This document shows, piece after piece, positions 53,476-61,279 of a stretch of DNA of 61,752 nt. Position 1 is the first letter of the stretch; each line of letters begins with the position of its first letter. The notes below the pieces were generated by a model, which searched no databases, was not told where the DNA came from, and saw only the letters and a list, made by a program, of their open reading frames with translations. Source of the DNA: Bacteroides sp. CAG:927 (GTDB lineage Bacteria > Bacteroidota > Bacteroidia > Bacteroidales > Muribaculaceae). The position numbers were made by a program, and so were the translations under genes. The stretch covers positions 61,916-123,667 of the forward strand of contig HF985636.1 of the NCBI GenBank assembly GCA_000431155.1. Direction: 5' to 3'.

Positions 53476-56400
53476 ATGACATATCGCCTCATAAACTGCC
53501 TGCTGGCTGTAATGGTATCAGCCACCCTGCAAATATCAGCCAGGAATATTCAGCCACAGGAAGCTCTCAAAAGGGCACTGCAATCAGAGCAGACAACCGA
53601 TGGTGCAAAACACACCCAATCTGTTGACAAATCCGAGCTATACAAACTCGCCTACTCCTCGCCCACTGGTTCCTACCATGTATTCAACCGGTTGACCGGC
53701 GGCTACATAGTGGTGTCGGGAGACGATGAAGCCTGTCCTCTGCTGGCTGATGTAAGCGACGGTGTATTCTCAACCGACAGCGTGGCTCCCGCTGCACAAT
53801 CCATGCTTAACCATTATGACTCGCAGATACAGATGCTGAGTCAGACCAATGACAGGATGCCCGGGCTTATGGACTATTACTCCGAATGGGAAGACATCCC
53901 CGCACTGATGACCACCAAATGGAACCAGAACAATCCTTACAATATATATTGCCCGATTATTGAAGGACGCACCGCCTATACCGGATGTGTGGCCACAGCC
54001 ATGGCTCAGGTAATACGCCATATAGGTTACTACAATGGCAACGGCTACCGCAGTCAAAACGGAGTCAATTATAAGGGCGAAGCGATAGAGTTTGACTTTG
54101 GTGCCAACACCTTTGATTTTGATGCGATGTATGACACCGGCGTAAATACCACCGCAGAGGAAATAGACCAAGTGGGCCGTCTGATGCTTGCCTGCGGACT
54201 GAGTGTGGGCATGGGTTATGGTATAAGCGGCAGTGCCGCATCATCGTTATCGGTACCTAATGCGCTGATTGATCATTTCGGCTATGACAGTAACCATACG
54301 CGCCTATATGATCACGAGAATTACAGTCAGGCCGAATGGGAAAAAATGATATATGACGAACTGCGGCTCAACCGGCCAATTTATTATAGCGGTTCCAACG
54401 GCTCAATGGGCCATGCCTATGTTGTGGACGGCTACAAAACTGCCGGGCTATACCACATCAACTGGGGCTGGGGCGGTATGTCTGACGGCTATTACCGTCT
54501 TAATGTGCTTAATCCGGCACAAGTTGGTATAGGCGGCGGCAATGGCGGCTATAACCTTGGCCAAAATATGGTTTTTGCCGTACCGCCCGGAGCGCAGCCC
54601 GGCACTGACAAAAGAAATCTTTACGGCTCTATAAGCTATGTAGGTGACAACACCTTTGCATTATACTACAAAAGTTTGGTTGACAACGTGATGGATGCAA
54701 CTCTCGGAGCCTTGATAACCGACATGTCAAAAAACAAAGTGACGGAAGTTACTTTCTGGACAAACCAGTCCATAACGGCCAACTCGGCATTGCGCAGCGA
54801 CAACTACAGCTACGATTTCTCACAACTGAAACTGTCACCGGGCGAATACCGCATATATACGGCTTATCGTCTAAACGATGGTGAATATGTCATCACCGCT
54901 CCCATGTCAACCATGCAGCACTATGTCAATCTATCTGTTTCCGACAATGGTGCATATACCTTCACCAATGATCCTGTAGCGATAAAAACCATTGCACTTA
55001 ACATACCTGAAATAATAGGGGGCTATGACTTGCATTCAGGTTTTTCGGGAAGTTTCAGTTTCTATGCAATCAACAACGGCAACCTTGACTACAACGGTGT
55101 TATCAAACTCACGATGCTTGACAATGACGGAAACGAAATATGTAGATTCAATTCAAGCAGAGCTACTATAGCCGCCGGAGCCATCACTACGGTAGGTTGC
55201 TCCATGCCGGTATTTGACGAGTCAAACCATCTGATACCTGCAGGAACATACGGATTGTGTTTTGCTGACAGCGATGACAATATGATTTCCGACCACCTAC
55301 TGAGCATAACAATTAAGGACGGAGCACCATACACCGCATGGAAATCGGAAGAAAAAATTGAGGTGAACAACTGCAGCACCCTACCCTCCATTCTGGCCAC
55401 AGGAGACATCTGGCCTCACACTCCGCATATAGTGGCTACGCAGACACATCGCAACATGACACTGCGACTGGCATTTTACAAGCCATCGGAAGTGGCATCT
55501 TCCAAGGTGCTGATGTGCTATCAGGGCAACATTGAAAGTATGGACGCTGATTTTCCGATTGACCCTGTTGAGGTGGATGTGCCGTTCGGCACCTATGAGG
55601 TGTGTTATCGCAAAGGCTATAACCAAATATCACAAAAACGCCTAATCCGCATAGGTGAGAACATCAACGGGATAAGTTATCTTCCCGCCGACGGCAATAA
55701 TGTGTCAGCCTCTACGCTGCTCTACAACAGCAGCCCTACCGAAATCATCATACCCTCACAGATCACTGTAGGCTCTACAGACCTTACTGTCACAGAGATT
55801 GAGCCTGAAGCATTCCTCGCCAACAGGGTACTGGAAGTGATAGATTTGCCCTCAAGCATCAAAAAAATAGGTGCCGGAGCTTTCACAGTATGTCCCTCAT
55901 TGAGTCAGATAATCCTACGAGCCCAAGAGCCGCCGTTCACATATCGCAATGCCATAGCACCGGGACTCAGCTCGGCCACCGAGTTTTATGTGCCCGCATC
56001 GGCTTACGACAAATACCGTCCACTGCTTGAAGGGTATAATCCGTTGTATTCCTTAGTGGAGTCTATTGAGTCAAAGACAGAGGCAGTGACCTCGGCAAAT
56101 ACTCCGTTGTCACTGTCGGTATCACCTGCTCACGAAGCCATCAATCCCGCTTTCATCATCACTCCGGTTGACAATGCATCGGCAGAGGTGGCTGAAGTGA
56201 CAGTAGCCTCAGTAACACCGGGTGTCCTCAACCTCAACGTGAAAGCGCTACGAAAAGGCACAGCCACTTATCATGTGTACCCCGCACACCGCAGCGATGA
56301 TTATTCCGTATTGACTCTGGAAGTGCTGGAAAGTGCCGGCATTGACAAACCACAGGCCGATGACGACAACTCTCCGCGTGCCATATACGATTTGCTCGGC

Positions 56401-56490
56401 CGTCCGGCGAAAGCAGACAACAACGGGAAATCGCCTAACGTACGTATCATTGTACATTCCGACGGCAAAGTAGTCAAATTCATAAAATGA
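53476..56490 (+). CDS. secreted C10 (streptopain-type) cysteine protease with BspA repeats and T9SS-like tail
   Basis: 1004 residues. Signal peptide to about residue 22. Residues 25-130 look like the Spi/propeptide domain (YHVFNRLTGGYIVVSGDDEA). The C10 papain-like domain follows: Cys171 in YTGCVATAMAQV, His313 in GHAYVVDGY, and the HINWGWGG block at 327-334. Middle region: beta-sandwich-like segments (380-690). Residues 760-880 contain BspA-type leucine-rich repeat pieces (LTVTEIEPEAFL, VIDLPSSIKKIGAGAFT). The last 40 residues (RAIYDLLGRPAK ... IVHSDGKVVKFIK) resemble a type IX C-terminal sorting domain. A surface-exposed or secreted protease is the likely product. Own promoter. Confidence 0.9.
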   Translation: MTYRLINCLLAVMVSATLQISARNIQPQEALKRALQSEQTTDGAKHTQSVDKSELYKLAYSSPTGSYHVFNRLTGGYIVVSGDDEACPLLADVSDGVFSTDSVAPAAQSMLNHYDSQIQMLSQTNDRMPGLMDYYSEWEDIPALMTTKWNQNNPYNIYCPIIEGRTAYTGCVATAMAQVIRHIGYYNGNGYRSQNGVNYKGEAIEFDFGANTFDFDAMYDTGVNTTAEEIDQVGRLMLACGLSVGMGYGISGSAASSLSVPNALIDHFGYDSNHTRLYDHENYSQAEWEKMIYDELRLNRPIYYSGSNGSMGHAYVVDGYKTAGLYHINWGWGGMSDGYYRLNVLNPAQVGIGGGNGGYNLGQNMVFAVPPGAQPGTDKRNLYGSISYVGDNTFALYYKSLVDNVMDATLGALITDMSKNKVTEVTFWTNQSITANSALRSDNYSYDFSQLKLSPGEYRIYTAYRLNDGEYVITAPMSTMQHYVNLSVSDNGAYTFTNDPVAIKTIALNIPEIIGGYDLHSGFSGSFSFYAINNGNLDYNGVIKLTMLDNDGNEICRFNSSRATIAAGAITTVGCSMPVFDESNHLIPAGTYGLCFADSDDNMISDHLLSITIKDGAPYTAWKSEEKIEVNNCSTLPSILATGDIWPHTPHIVATQTHRNMTLRLAFYKPSEVASSKVLMCYQGNIESMDADFPIDPVEVDVPFGTYEVCYRKGYNQISQKRLIRIGENINGISYLPADGNNVSASTLLYNSSPTEIIIPSQITVGSTDLTVTEIEPEAFLANRVLEVIDLPSSIKKIGAGAFTVCPSLSQIILRAQEPPFTYRNAIAPGLSSATEFYVPASAYDKYRPLLEGYNPLYSLVESIESKTEAVTSANTPLSLSVSPAHEAINPAFIITPVDNASAEVAEVTVASVTPGVLNLNVKALRKGTATYHVYPAHRSDDYSVLTLEVLESAGIDKPQADDDNSPRAIYDLLGRPAKADNNGKSPNVRIIVHSDGKVVKFIK

Positions 56491-56565
56491 CACTTCCCGT
56501 GACTTTATAAAGAAACTTAATCTGTAAACATTATTTTTTCACTTCCTCAAATCTAACCATATCTG

Positions 56566-56585
56566 ATTACCAATATATTGGTAAT
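56566..56585. repeat. perfect 20-bp palindrome
   Basis: ATTACCAATATATTGGTAAT is its own reverse complement, without a loop. It lies between the 3' ends of two convergent genes, so it is not near a start codon. Could be a protein-binding dyad or an insertion scar. Confidence 0.6.
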
Positions 56586-56650
56586 GTATGGTACAAATAT
56601 GAATATTCAAGTTCATAGGAATGACATCGGTTACTTTGTCGTTTTGGGTC

Positions 56651-57646
56651 TCATCTTGATTCTTCCCATTCCTTTTTAACTCGCTCGACTTCCGCTATCA
56701 ACTGCTGCTCTGTGGGGAGGTACAGCTGATATTTTGACGCAACTATTGTATTGTTATCTGCAGGAAGAGTCATTTTAACCAATGTGTCGTTTTTGGCAGT
56801 GCATAGTAATATGCCGATTGTTGGATTCTCCTCCGGTAGTTTCTCAGTACGGTCGTAGTAATTGACGTACATCTGCGATTGTCCCAGATCCTGATGAGTT
56901 ACCTCGCCTGTCTTTAACTCAAAAATCACGAACCGGCGAGCAAGACGGTTGTAAAAGACTAAGTCGATGAAGAACTCGTCATCTTCAAGCAATATCCTTT
57001 TTTGCCTGGCGACGAAAGTAAAGCCATTGCCCAGTTCAAGTATAAATTCCTGAAGGTGATTGATTAACTCAGTTTCAAGGTCACTCTCGTAGTAATGTGC
57101 TTTCTTTTCCAAACCCAGGAATTCCAAAACCATTGGATCCTTGACAATTTCCTGCGGTTTTTCAGGCTTCTTCTCTTTCCTTGCCATTGCGAGCACAGAT
57201 GCCTTATCATTGCTAAGAAGCAAGCGTTCATATAGCATCGAATTGATCTGACGTTGCATCTGGCGTGCAGTCCAGCAATTACTTGCCGCTTCAAGCTCGT
57301 AATATTCACGTTTGTCTTTGTCTGAAATTTGAATTAATGCACGATACTGAGTCCAGTTGAATTGTGAACGCAGTGCGTTCACTTTTGGGTATTCCAGGAA
57401 AAACTGCCTTGCAAAATTAAGCTGACGGTAGCTAAAACCACTTCCGTATTCGGGTTCTATCTCTTGGGCAAGATTCTTTATAAGACCTTTCCCATACTCA
57501 GCACGCGCACTCCCGCCCTGTTCTTCCTCGACAATGCGTCGTCCTATTTGCCAGTACATCTGTACGCGACAAAAGTCAACTGAGCGGACAGCATTAGACC
57601 GGGAGGTTTCAATAATCGAGCGTATTTCAGATACTAAATTCTTCAT
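56651..57646 (-). CDS. YhcG-type PD-(D/E)XK nuclease (DUF1016)
   Basis: 331 residues. An N-terminal DUF1016 winged-helix-like domain (1-150; VQMYWQIGRRIVEEEQGG, GSGFSYRQLNFARQF, NWTQYRALIQI) and a C-terminal PD-(D/E)XK nuclease core with Asp228 (FFIDLVFYN), Glu243-x-Lys245 (IFELKTG) and the GQSQMYVNYYD helix. YhcG proteins occur sporadically near restriction-modification and mobile loci, where their function is unsettled. First gene of the A/T-rich accessory stretch; no methylase or partner is adjacent. Confidence 0.9.
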   Translation of the reverse strand: MKNLVSEIRSIIETSRSNAVRSVDFCRVQMYWQIGRRIVEEEQGGSARAEYGKGLIKNLAQEIEPEYGSGFSYRQLNFARQFFLEYPKVNALRSQFNWTQYRALIQISDKDKREYYELEAASNCWTARQMQRQINSMLYERLLLSNDKASVLAMARKEKKPEKPQEIVKDPMVLEFLGLEKKAHYYESDLETELINHLQEFILELGNGFTFVARQKRILLEDDEFFIDLVFYNRLARRFVIFELKTGEVTHQDLGQSQMYVNYYDRTEKLPEENPTIGILLCTAKNDTLVKMTLPADNNTIVASKYQLYLPTEQQLIAEVERVKKEWEESR

Positions 57647-57722
57647 TTTTGTTATTTTGTATCTTCCCTTTCCGGAAAGATAGTCGAAACCCAGTTGGGA
57701 AGCTCAAGTGTACTATAAACTT

Positions 57723-58388
57723 TTATTGTACGGAAGTAGCTGAGGATAGCTGAAACTTCGTTACTCCTAATTCTTTTAGTATATCTATGATATCGACAAC
57801 ATCTGAATACTCAACATCTGTATCTGTTTTAATAGTGAAATTCGCATCTTTATCAATATTACTCATTTGCATCCAAGTTTGAAGTTCATGCTTTTTGTCG
57901 GCACTAAACATACTAATTACAGCTGGTTTGTTATCTATACCATTTCTATTATCAAAGCATTTCAAACGATTCTTGTTTGTTATATAAAGTATAATACCAC
58001 TATTTGAACTTGGATTCTCATTTTGCTCCAGTTGCATTACTTCTGTGGGGCTTGATTTAATAGTGCTGGCTATTATAATAGGCGCGAAAAGGCTTAACAA
58101 ACTTAGACAGCAAAATATGATACCACTCACACTTGGCCACTTTTTATCAAAATGCTTATTTGCCGACACTAAACCTATTATTGAAAATATCAAACCCATT
58201 AATCCCAAAAAACCACCAATTAATATAACCAACATATATAATGCGGCTGCTGGGAAATCGCGCTCTCCTATATGCGTAAATACAAGCACATTAACTACCC
58301 ATATCAAAACGAGAACCGTGAGCGATAATCCAAAGCCAAGCCAAGCAATGACTTGTGATGGTTTTCTTACTGGAGTTATGACTTCCAT
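57723..58388 (-). CDS. three-helix membrane protein with ExbD/TolR-like C-terminal domain
   Basis: 221 residues. Three strong membrane segments (about 15-37, 48-75 and 86-110) look like a DUF4190-type helical domain. The remaining 110 residues are extracytoplasmic. Their end (NFTIKTDTDVEYSDVVDIID then ILKELGVTKFQLSS) follows the pattern of the ExbD/TolR periplasmic domain, where a strand with an Asp precedes the YxxVVxIxDxLKxxGIxKxxL helix. True ExbD has one membrane helix, so this is an unusual arrangement. No ExbB/MotA-like partner is next to it. DNA is A/T-rich compared with the core. Function unknown. Confidence 0.72.
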   Translation of the reverse strand: MEVITPVRKPSQVIAWLGFGLSLTVLVLIWVVNVLVFTHIGERDFPAAALYMLVILIGGFLGLMGLIFSIIGLVSANKHFDKKWPSVSGIIFCCLSLLSLFAPIIIASTIKSSPTEVMQLEQNENPSSNSGIILYITNKNRLKCFDNRNGIDNKPAVISMFSADKKHELQTWMQMSNIDKDANFTIKTDTDVEYSDVVDIIDILKELGVTKFQLSSATSVQ

Positions 58389-58445
58389 GATATTATATGA
58401 TTAAAAAATTTATTCGTTTACTTTATGCAGATTAGGATGATGCAA

Positions 58446-58670
58446 TCAGATATTACTACTCCTATCATTACGGAGTTTTGCTATTGTTTTCTCAACTCTT
58501 GCGCGAGCCTCATGCGAGGCCGCCTCAATACCGGCAGCCACACGCTCGGCAGCCCGGCGGGTGCTTTCGCGGGCATCCTCGGCAACCTCACGCATAATCT
58601 GAGCCATGCGCTCGTCGCCCGGCTCCACCATCGACGTCAGTCGATAATTATTCATCTCAGCTTCGGACAT
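58446..58670 (-). CDS. small charged helical protein (74 aa)
   Basis: 74 residues, one long amphipathic helix rich in Ala, Glu and Arg (RMAQIMREVAEDARESTRRA, then HEARARVEKTIAKLRND). An NNYRLTSMVEPGDERM opening resembles small uncharacterised Bacteroidales proteins (recollection). A second Met at codon 6 is an alternative start. A -7-like TAACTTTG lies at 58696-58703 on the minus strand. Base composition is more G/C-rich than its neighbours. Function unknown. Confidence 0.65.
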   Translation of the reverse strand: MSEAEMNNYRLTSMVEPGDERMAQIMREVAEDARESTRRAAERVAAGIEAASHEARARVEKTIAKLRNDRSSNI

Positions 58671-58875
58671 AGTATAATCTTTTCTTATTCAACGCCAAAG
58701 TTACGAAAAAAGTGTGAACATAGTATCTTTATCGGTCAAAAGCCCCTATTATCAACCTTCCTATCTGTCCGAATGGATGCCAAAACGGCTCCATTATCTA
58801 TTAATAAGTTGAAAAAATCATGAACTTAATTAATTATGATTTCGCATTTCAATATTGTTAATGCGAAAATTTTAT

Positions 58876-58883
58876 TAAATTTG
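58876..58883 (+). promoter_or_regulatory. -7 box of the broken BspA-like gene
   Basis: TAAATTTG, 7 nt before the ATG at 58891; TTG lies at 58855-58857 (18-bp spacing). Confidence 0.45.
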
Positions 58884-58890
58884 CAATTGT

Positions 58891-59831
58891 ATGCGTCAAG
58901 GTTACTCTTGGTGAGATACTGATGCATATAACTACTGTACACAACTAGAAAAATTTACTGTCGAAGGTGGAAATACCAGATTTTTAGCGCAGGATGGTGT
59001 CCTTTATTCAAAGGATATGGAAACGCTTGTAAGCTGTCCGGGAGCTATGGCTGGTTCATTTATAATTCCTGGCGGCGTAAAAGAAACAGCCGAGTATGCT
59101 TTCTATGGTTGTAGAAAATTAACTTCAGTTACCTTACCGGAGAATTTTGAAAAAGTAGGGAGCTACACTTTCAGGATTGTCATTCATTAAAAGAGGTTCG
59201 TAGCTTAAATGTAACGCCTCCTGCAACCAATAAAATCAATGCTTTTTATGAAAATACAAATGTTGATATACTGTATGTACCCGTTGAAAGTCTGAATAAG
59301 TATAAGGATAACAGCAGTTGGACTAATAACGTCGCTGCAATTCTTCCCATCCCCATACCTTGCGAAAGCCCTGAAATAAACTATTCTAACGGTTGCCTTA
59401 CTTTTAGTTGCCAAACGCCCGGCGCTGAAATACATTATGAAATAAATGTCCCGGACATGAAGTCAGGTGTGGCAAAAAATGGCCAGGGTCTGGAGCTCTC
59501 TGCGGTGTATGAGATATCAGCCCATGCTGCTGCACCTGATTATGAGGATTCAGAGTCGAAGACTGCCTATTTATATTGGTTGCCTGCCGGCGATAAATCA
59601 AGTTCTAACATTTGCGACATAGAACAAAGACCGATATTGGTAACATGCAATAACGGCTACATTTCAATTTCTGGCTTGGAAGAGAATGAGCGAGTGGATT
59701 TTTACTTGTTAGACGGCACATACCTAAGTTATTCGTTTGCCAAAGAAGGAACGGTAACATATACACATGCCAAAAGGGAATTGCTGATAATTAAAATAGG
59801 AAATAAATCTTTGAAATTAATGGCTCGCTGA
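58891..59831 (+). pseudogene. BspA-like leucine-rich repeat protein, broken
   Basis: From the ATG at 58891 the frame meets TGA at 58912 after seven codons, then stays open in the same frame, giving YNYCTQLEKFTVEGGNTRFL and two LRR_5-type repeats (FIIPGGVKETAEYAFYGC, KLTSVTLPENFEKVG). At about 59176 the frame is lost. Dropping back one base continues as DCHSLKEVRSLNVTPPATNK, which restores the repeat AFxxCxSLKEV and carries on to the stop at 59831, including a C-terminal part (FTVTCNNGYISISGLEENER-like). One missing G in a G run would explain it. The N-terminal signal peptide is absent. A sequencing error or true decay cannot be told apart here. Confidence 0.8.
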
Positions 59832-60023
59832 GTCAAGGCCGCAGCAAACAGATATGATGTTTCAAATAATAGGAAATCAGATCTGAGTTTTTGTGCACTA
59901 TGTTATTGAATCTTAGGTATGCGGTATAATAACACACAAAACGGCGTGTAATCTTGTGGATTGCATGTCGTTGATGCGTTAGATGCTCCTGCGGGAGCTG
60001 TGTGTTACTTCACTTCTTAAAAC

Positions 60024-60054
60024 ATGAATAATGCTGAATTACAGCATTATTCAT
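60024..60054 (-). terminator. terminator of the Fic unit
   Basis: 13-bp perfect stem (60024-60036 with 60042-60054); the minus strand continues GTTTTAAG. The flanking 59832-60149 region holds no convincing gene. Confidence 0.65.
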
Positions 60055-60149
60055 TAGCGTACTCCAAATATGCTTACTTTATAGTCAAAACATATTAATC
60101 TTAATCAATCTAATCATATCGGACCTCGGAAGCGGTCGGTTCTTGATTC

Positions 60150-60395
60150 TTAGCCTTCAATTCTCCAATGACCTCCATTGGCTGAGCCGATTCGTTTTAT
60201 TAACCCCATTGTCTGCAGTCCTTTTAATATATATTTAATGCCATCCTCCGTAATATCCGGAAAATCTTCCGCAATCTCCTTTCTTGAAGCACTCGGGTTG
60301 ACCTTTATATAATCCAAAACAGCTTTTGGGTTAATAGTCAATTTCCGAATAATGTTTTGGGTGTAATCTCTCCATAGGTATTGGCAAATGCTCAA
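60150..60395 (-). CDS. winged-helix protein overlapping fic
   Basis: A TTG at 60395 overlaps the fic TGA (TTGA), giving 81 residues (LSICQYLWRDYTQNIIRKLT...). The frame stays open 57 nt further into fic and an in-frame ATG exists at 60452. The C-terminal winged helix is clear: PSASRKEIAEDFPDITEDGI, YILKGLQTMGLIKRIGSANG, HWRI. This kind of winged helix is usually fused to the C-terminus of Fic or AlbA-type proteins, so either it is a separate coupled gene or fic carries a frameshift. Start is uncertain. Confidence 0.55.
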   Translation of the reverse strand: MSICQYLWRDYTQNIIRKLTINPKAVLDYIKVNPSASRKEIAEDFPDITEDGIKYILKGLQTMGLIKRIGSANGGHWRIEG

Positions 60396-61279
60396 TATTT
60401 GATTTTGAAGTAGTCTAATATCGCTTTGTAATTGTCCTGCGCGGTGAGGCAAGTATCAGTCAAATATCCGGGAGTATGTCTCCATTCGTGGAGTCCTCGG
60501 TAGTAGAACAGCTTCAATTCTTCAGTAATAATAAAGGGTACTATGCCGAATCGAAGACAATCTTTGAACATGATAAGCCTGCCGATACGCCCATTTCCGT
60601 CCTTGAACGGATGTATAGACTCAAATTGCTGGTGAAAGTCCAACATGTCATTAAAGGATGGATTATTTTTTGATTTATATTCCTTTAACAACATCCGCAT
60701 GGCAGAGCCTACTTTCTGCGGCTGAACAGTTTCAACACCACCAACTTCATTTGGAAATCGCTTGTATTCGCCAACGGCAAACCAATCCTTTTGGGCATCG
60801 GTAGTTCCCGTTTTGAGAATAGCGTGAAGCTGTTTAATCAAACTTTCGCTTAGTGGTTCTGTTGAATGCTCTATGATAAAGTCAATACAACGGAAGTGGT
60901 TCGTTATCTCAATAATATCATCGATTCTGATGGCTTCTTCTGAGATGCCGATAGTATTGGTTTCAAATATATATTTGGTTTGTTCCTTAGTAAGGCGACT
61001 TCCTTCAATATGGCTTGAGTTGTAAGTAAGGTCAATTTGGGTACGATGGTAGATTCCGCCTTTCATTTTGCTTTCTTTTTGAGCACGCAAAGCTTTCAGT
61101 AGCGGTGAAATCTTATTATGAGCATTTATTCTTTGAGGCAAAGGTTGATCGGAAGGAATGCTCCATGTCTTGCCAATGAGGACCGCTCCCGGAAACTTGC
61201 CTTGCGCACAATAGTTACGGACTGTCCTTTCTGACAACCCATGCTCTTGTGCATATTCTTTTACAGATATAAATGCCAT
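60392..61279 (-). CDS. Fic-domain protein with N-terminal helix-turn-helix
   Basis: 295 residues. An excisionase/MerR-like helix-turn-helix at residues 3-45 (VKEYAQEHGLSERTVRNYCA) precedes a Fic domain. The catalytic motif HPFKDGNGRIGR is at 223-234 and fits HxFx(D/E)GNGRxxR, and the N-terminal inhibitory motif SSHIEG at 88-93 fits (S/T)xxxE(G/N), so it is predicted to be self-inhibited. Fic enzymes usually transfer AMP to hydroxyl groups of target proteins. DNA is A/T-rich. Possible toxin-like or regulatory role; no obvious antitoxin. Confidence 0.88.
   Translation of the reverse strand: MAFISVKEYAQEHGLSERTVRNYCAQGKFPGAVLIGKTWSIPSDQPLPQRINAHNKISPLLKALRAQKESKMKGGIYHRTQIDLTYNSSHIEGSRLTKEQTKYIFETNTIGISEEAIRIDDIIEITNHFRCIDFIIEHSTEPLSESLIKQLHAILKTGTTDAQKDWFAVGEYKRFPNEVGGVETVQPQKVGSAMRMLLKEYKSKNNPSFNDMLDFHQQFESIHPFKDGNGRIGRLIMFKDCLRFGIVPFIITEELKLFYYRGLHEWRHTPGYLTDTCLTAQDNYKAILDYFKIKY

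Noticed and set aside
56651..57646. Restriction-modification system at the YhcG gene
   Set aside because: No methylase, specificity subunit or translocase adjoins; a lone PD-(D/E)XK nuclease is not enough.
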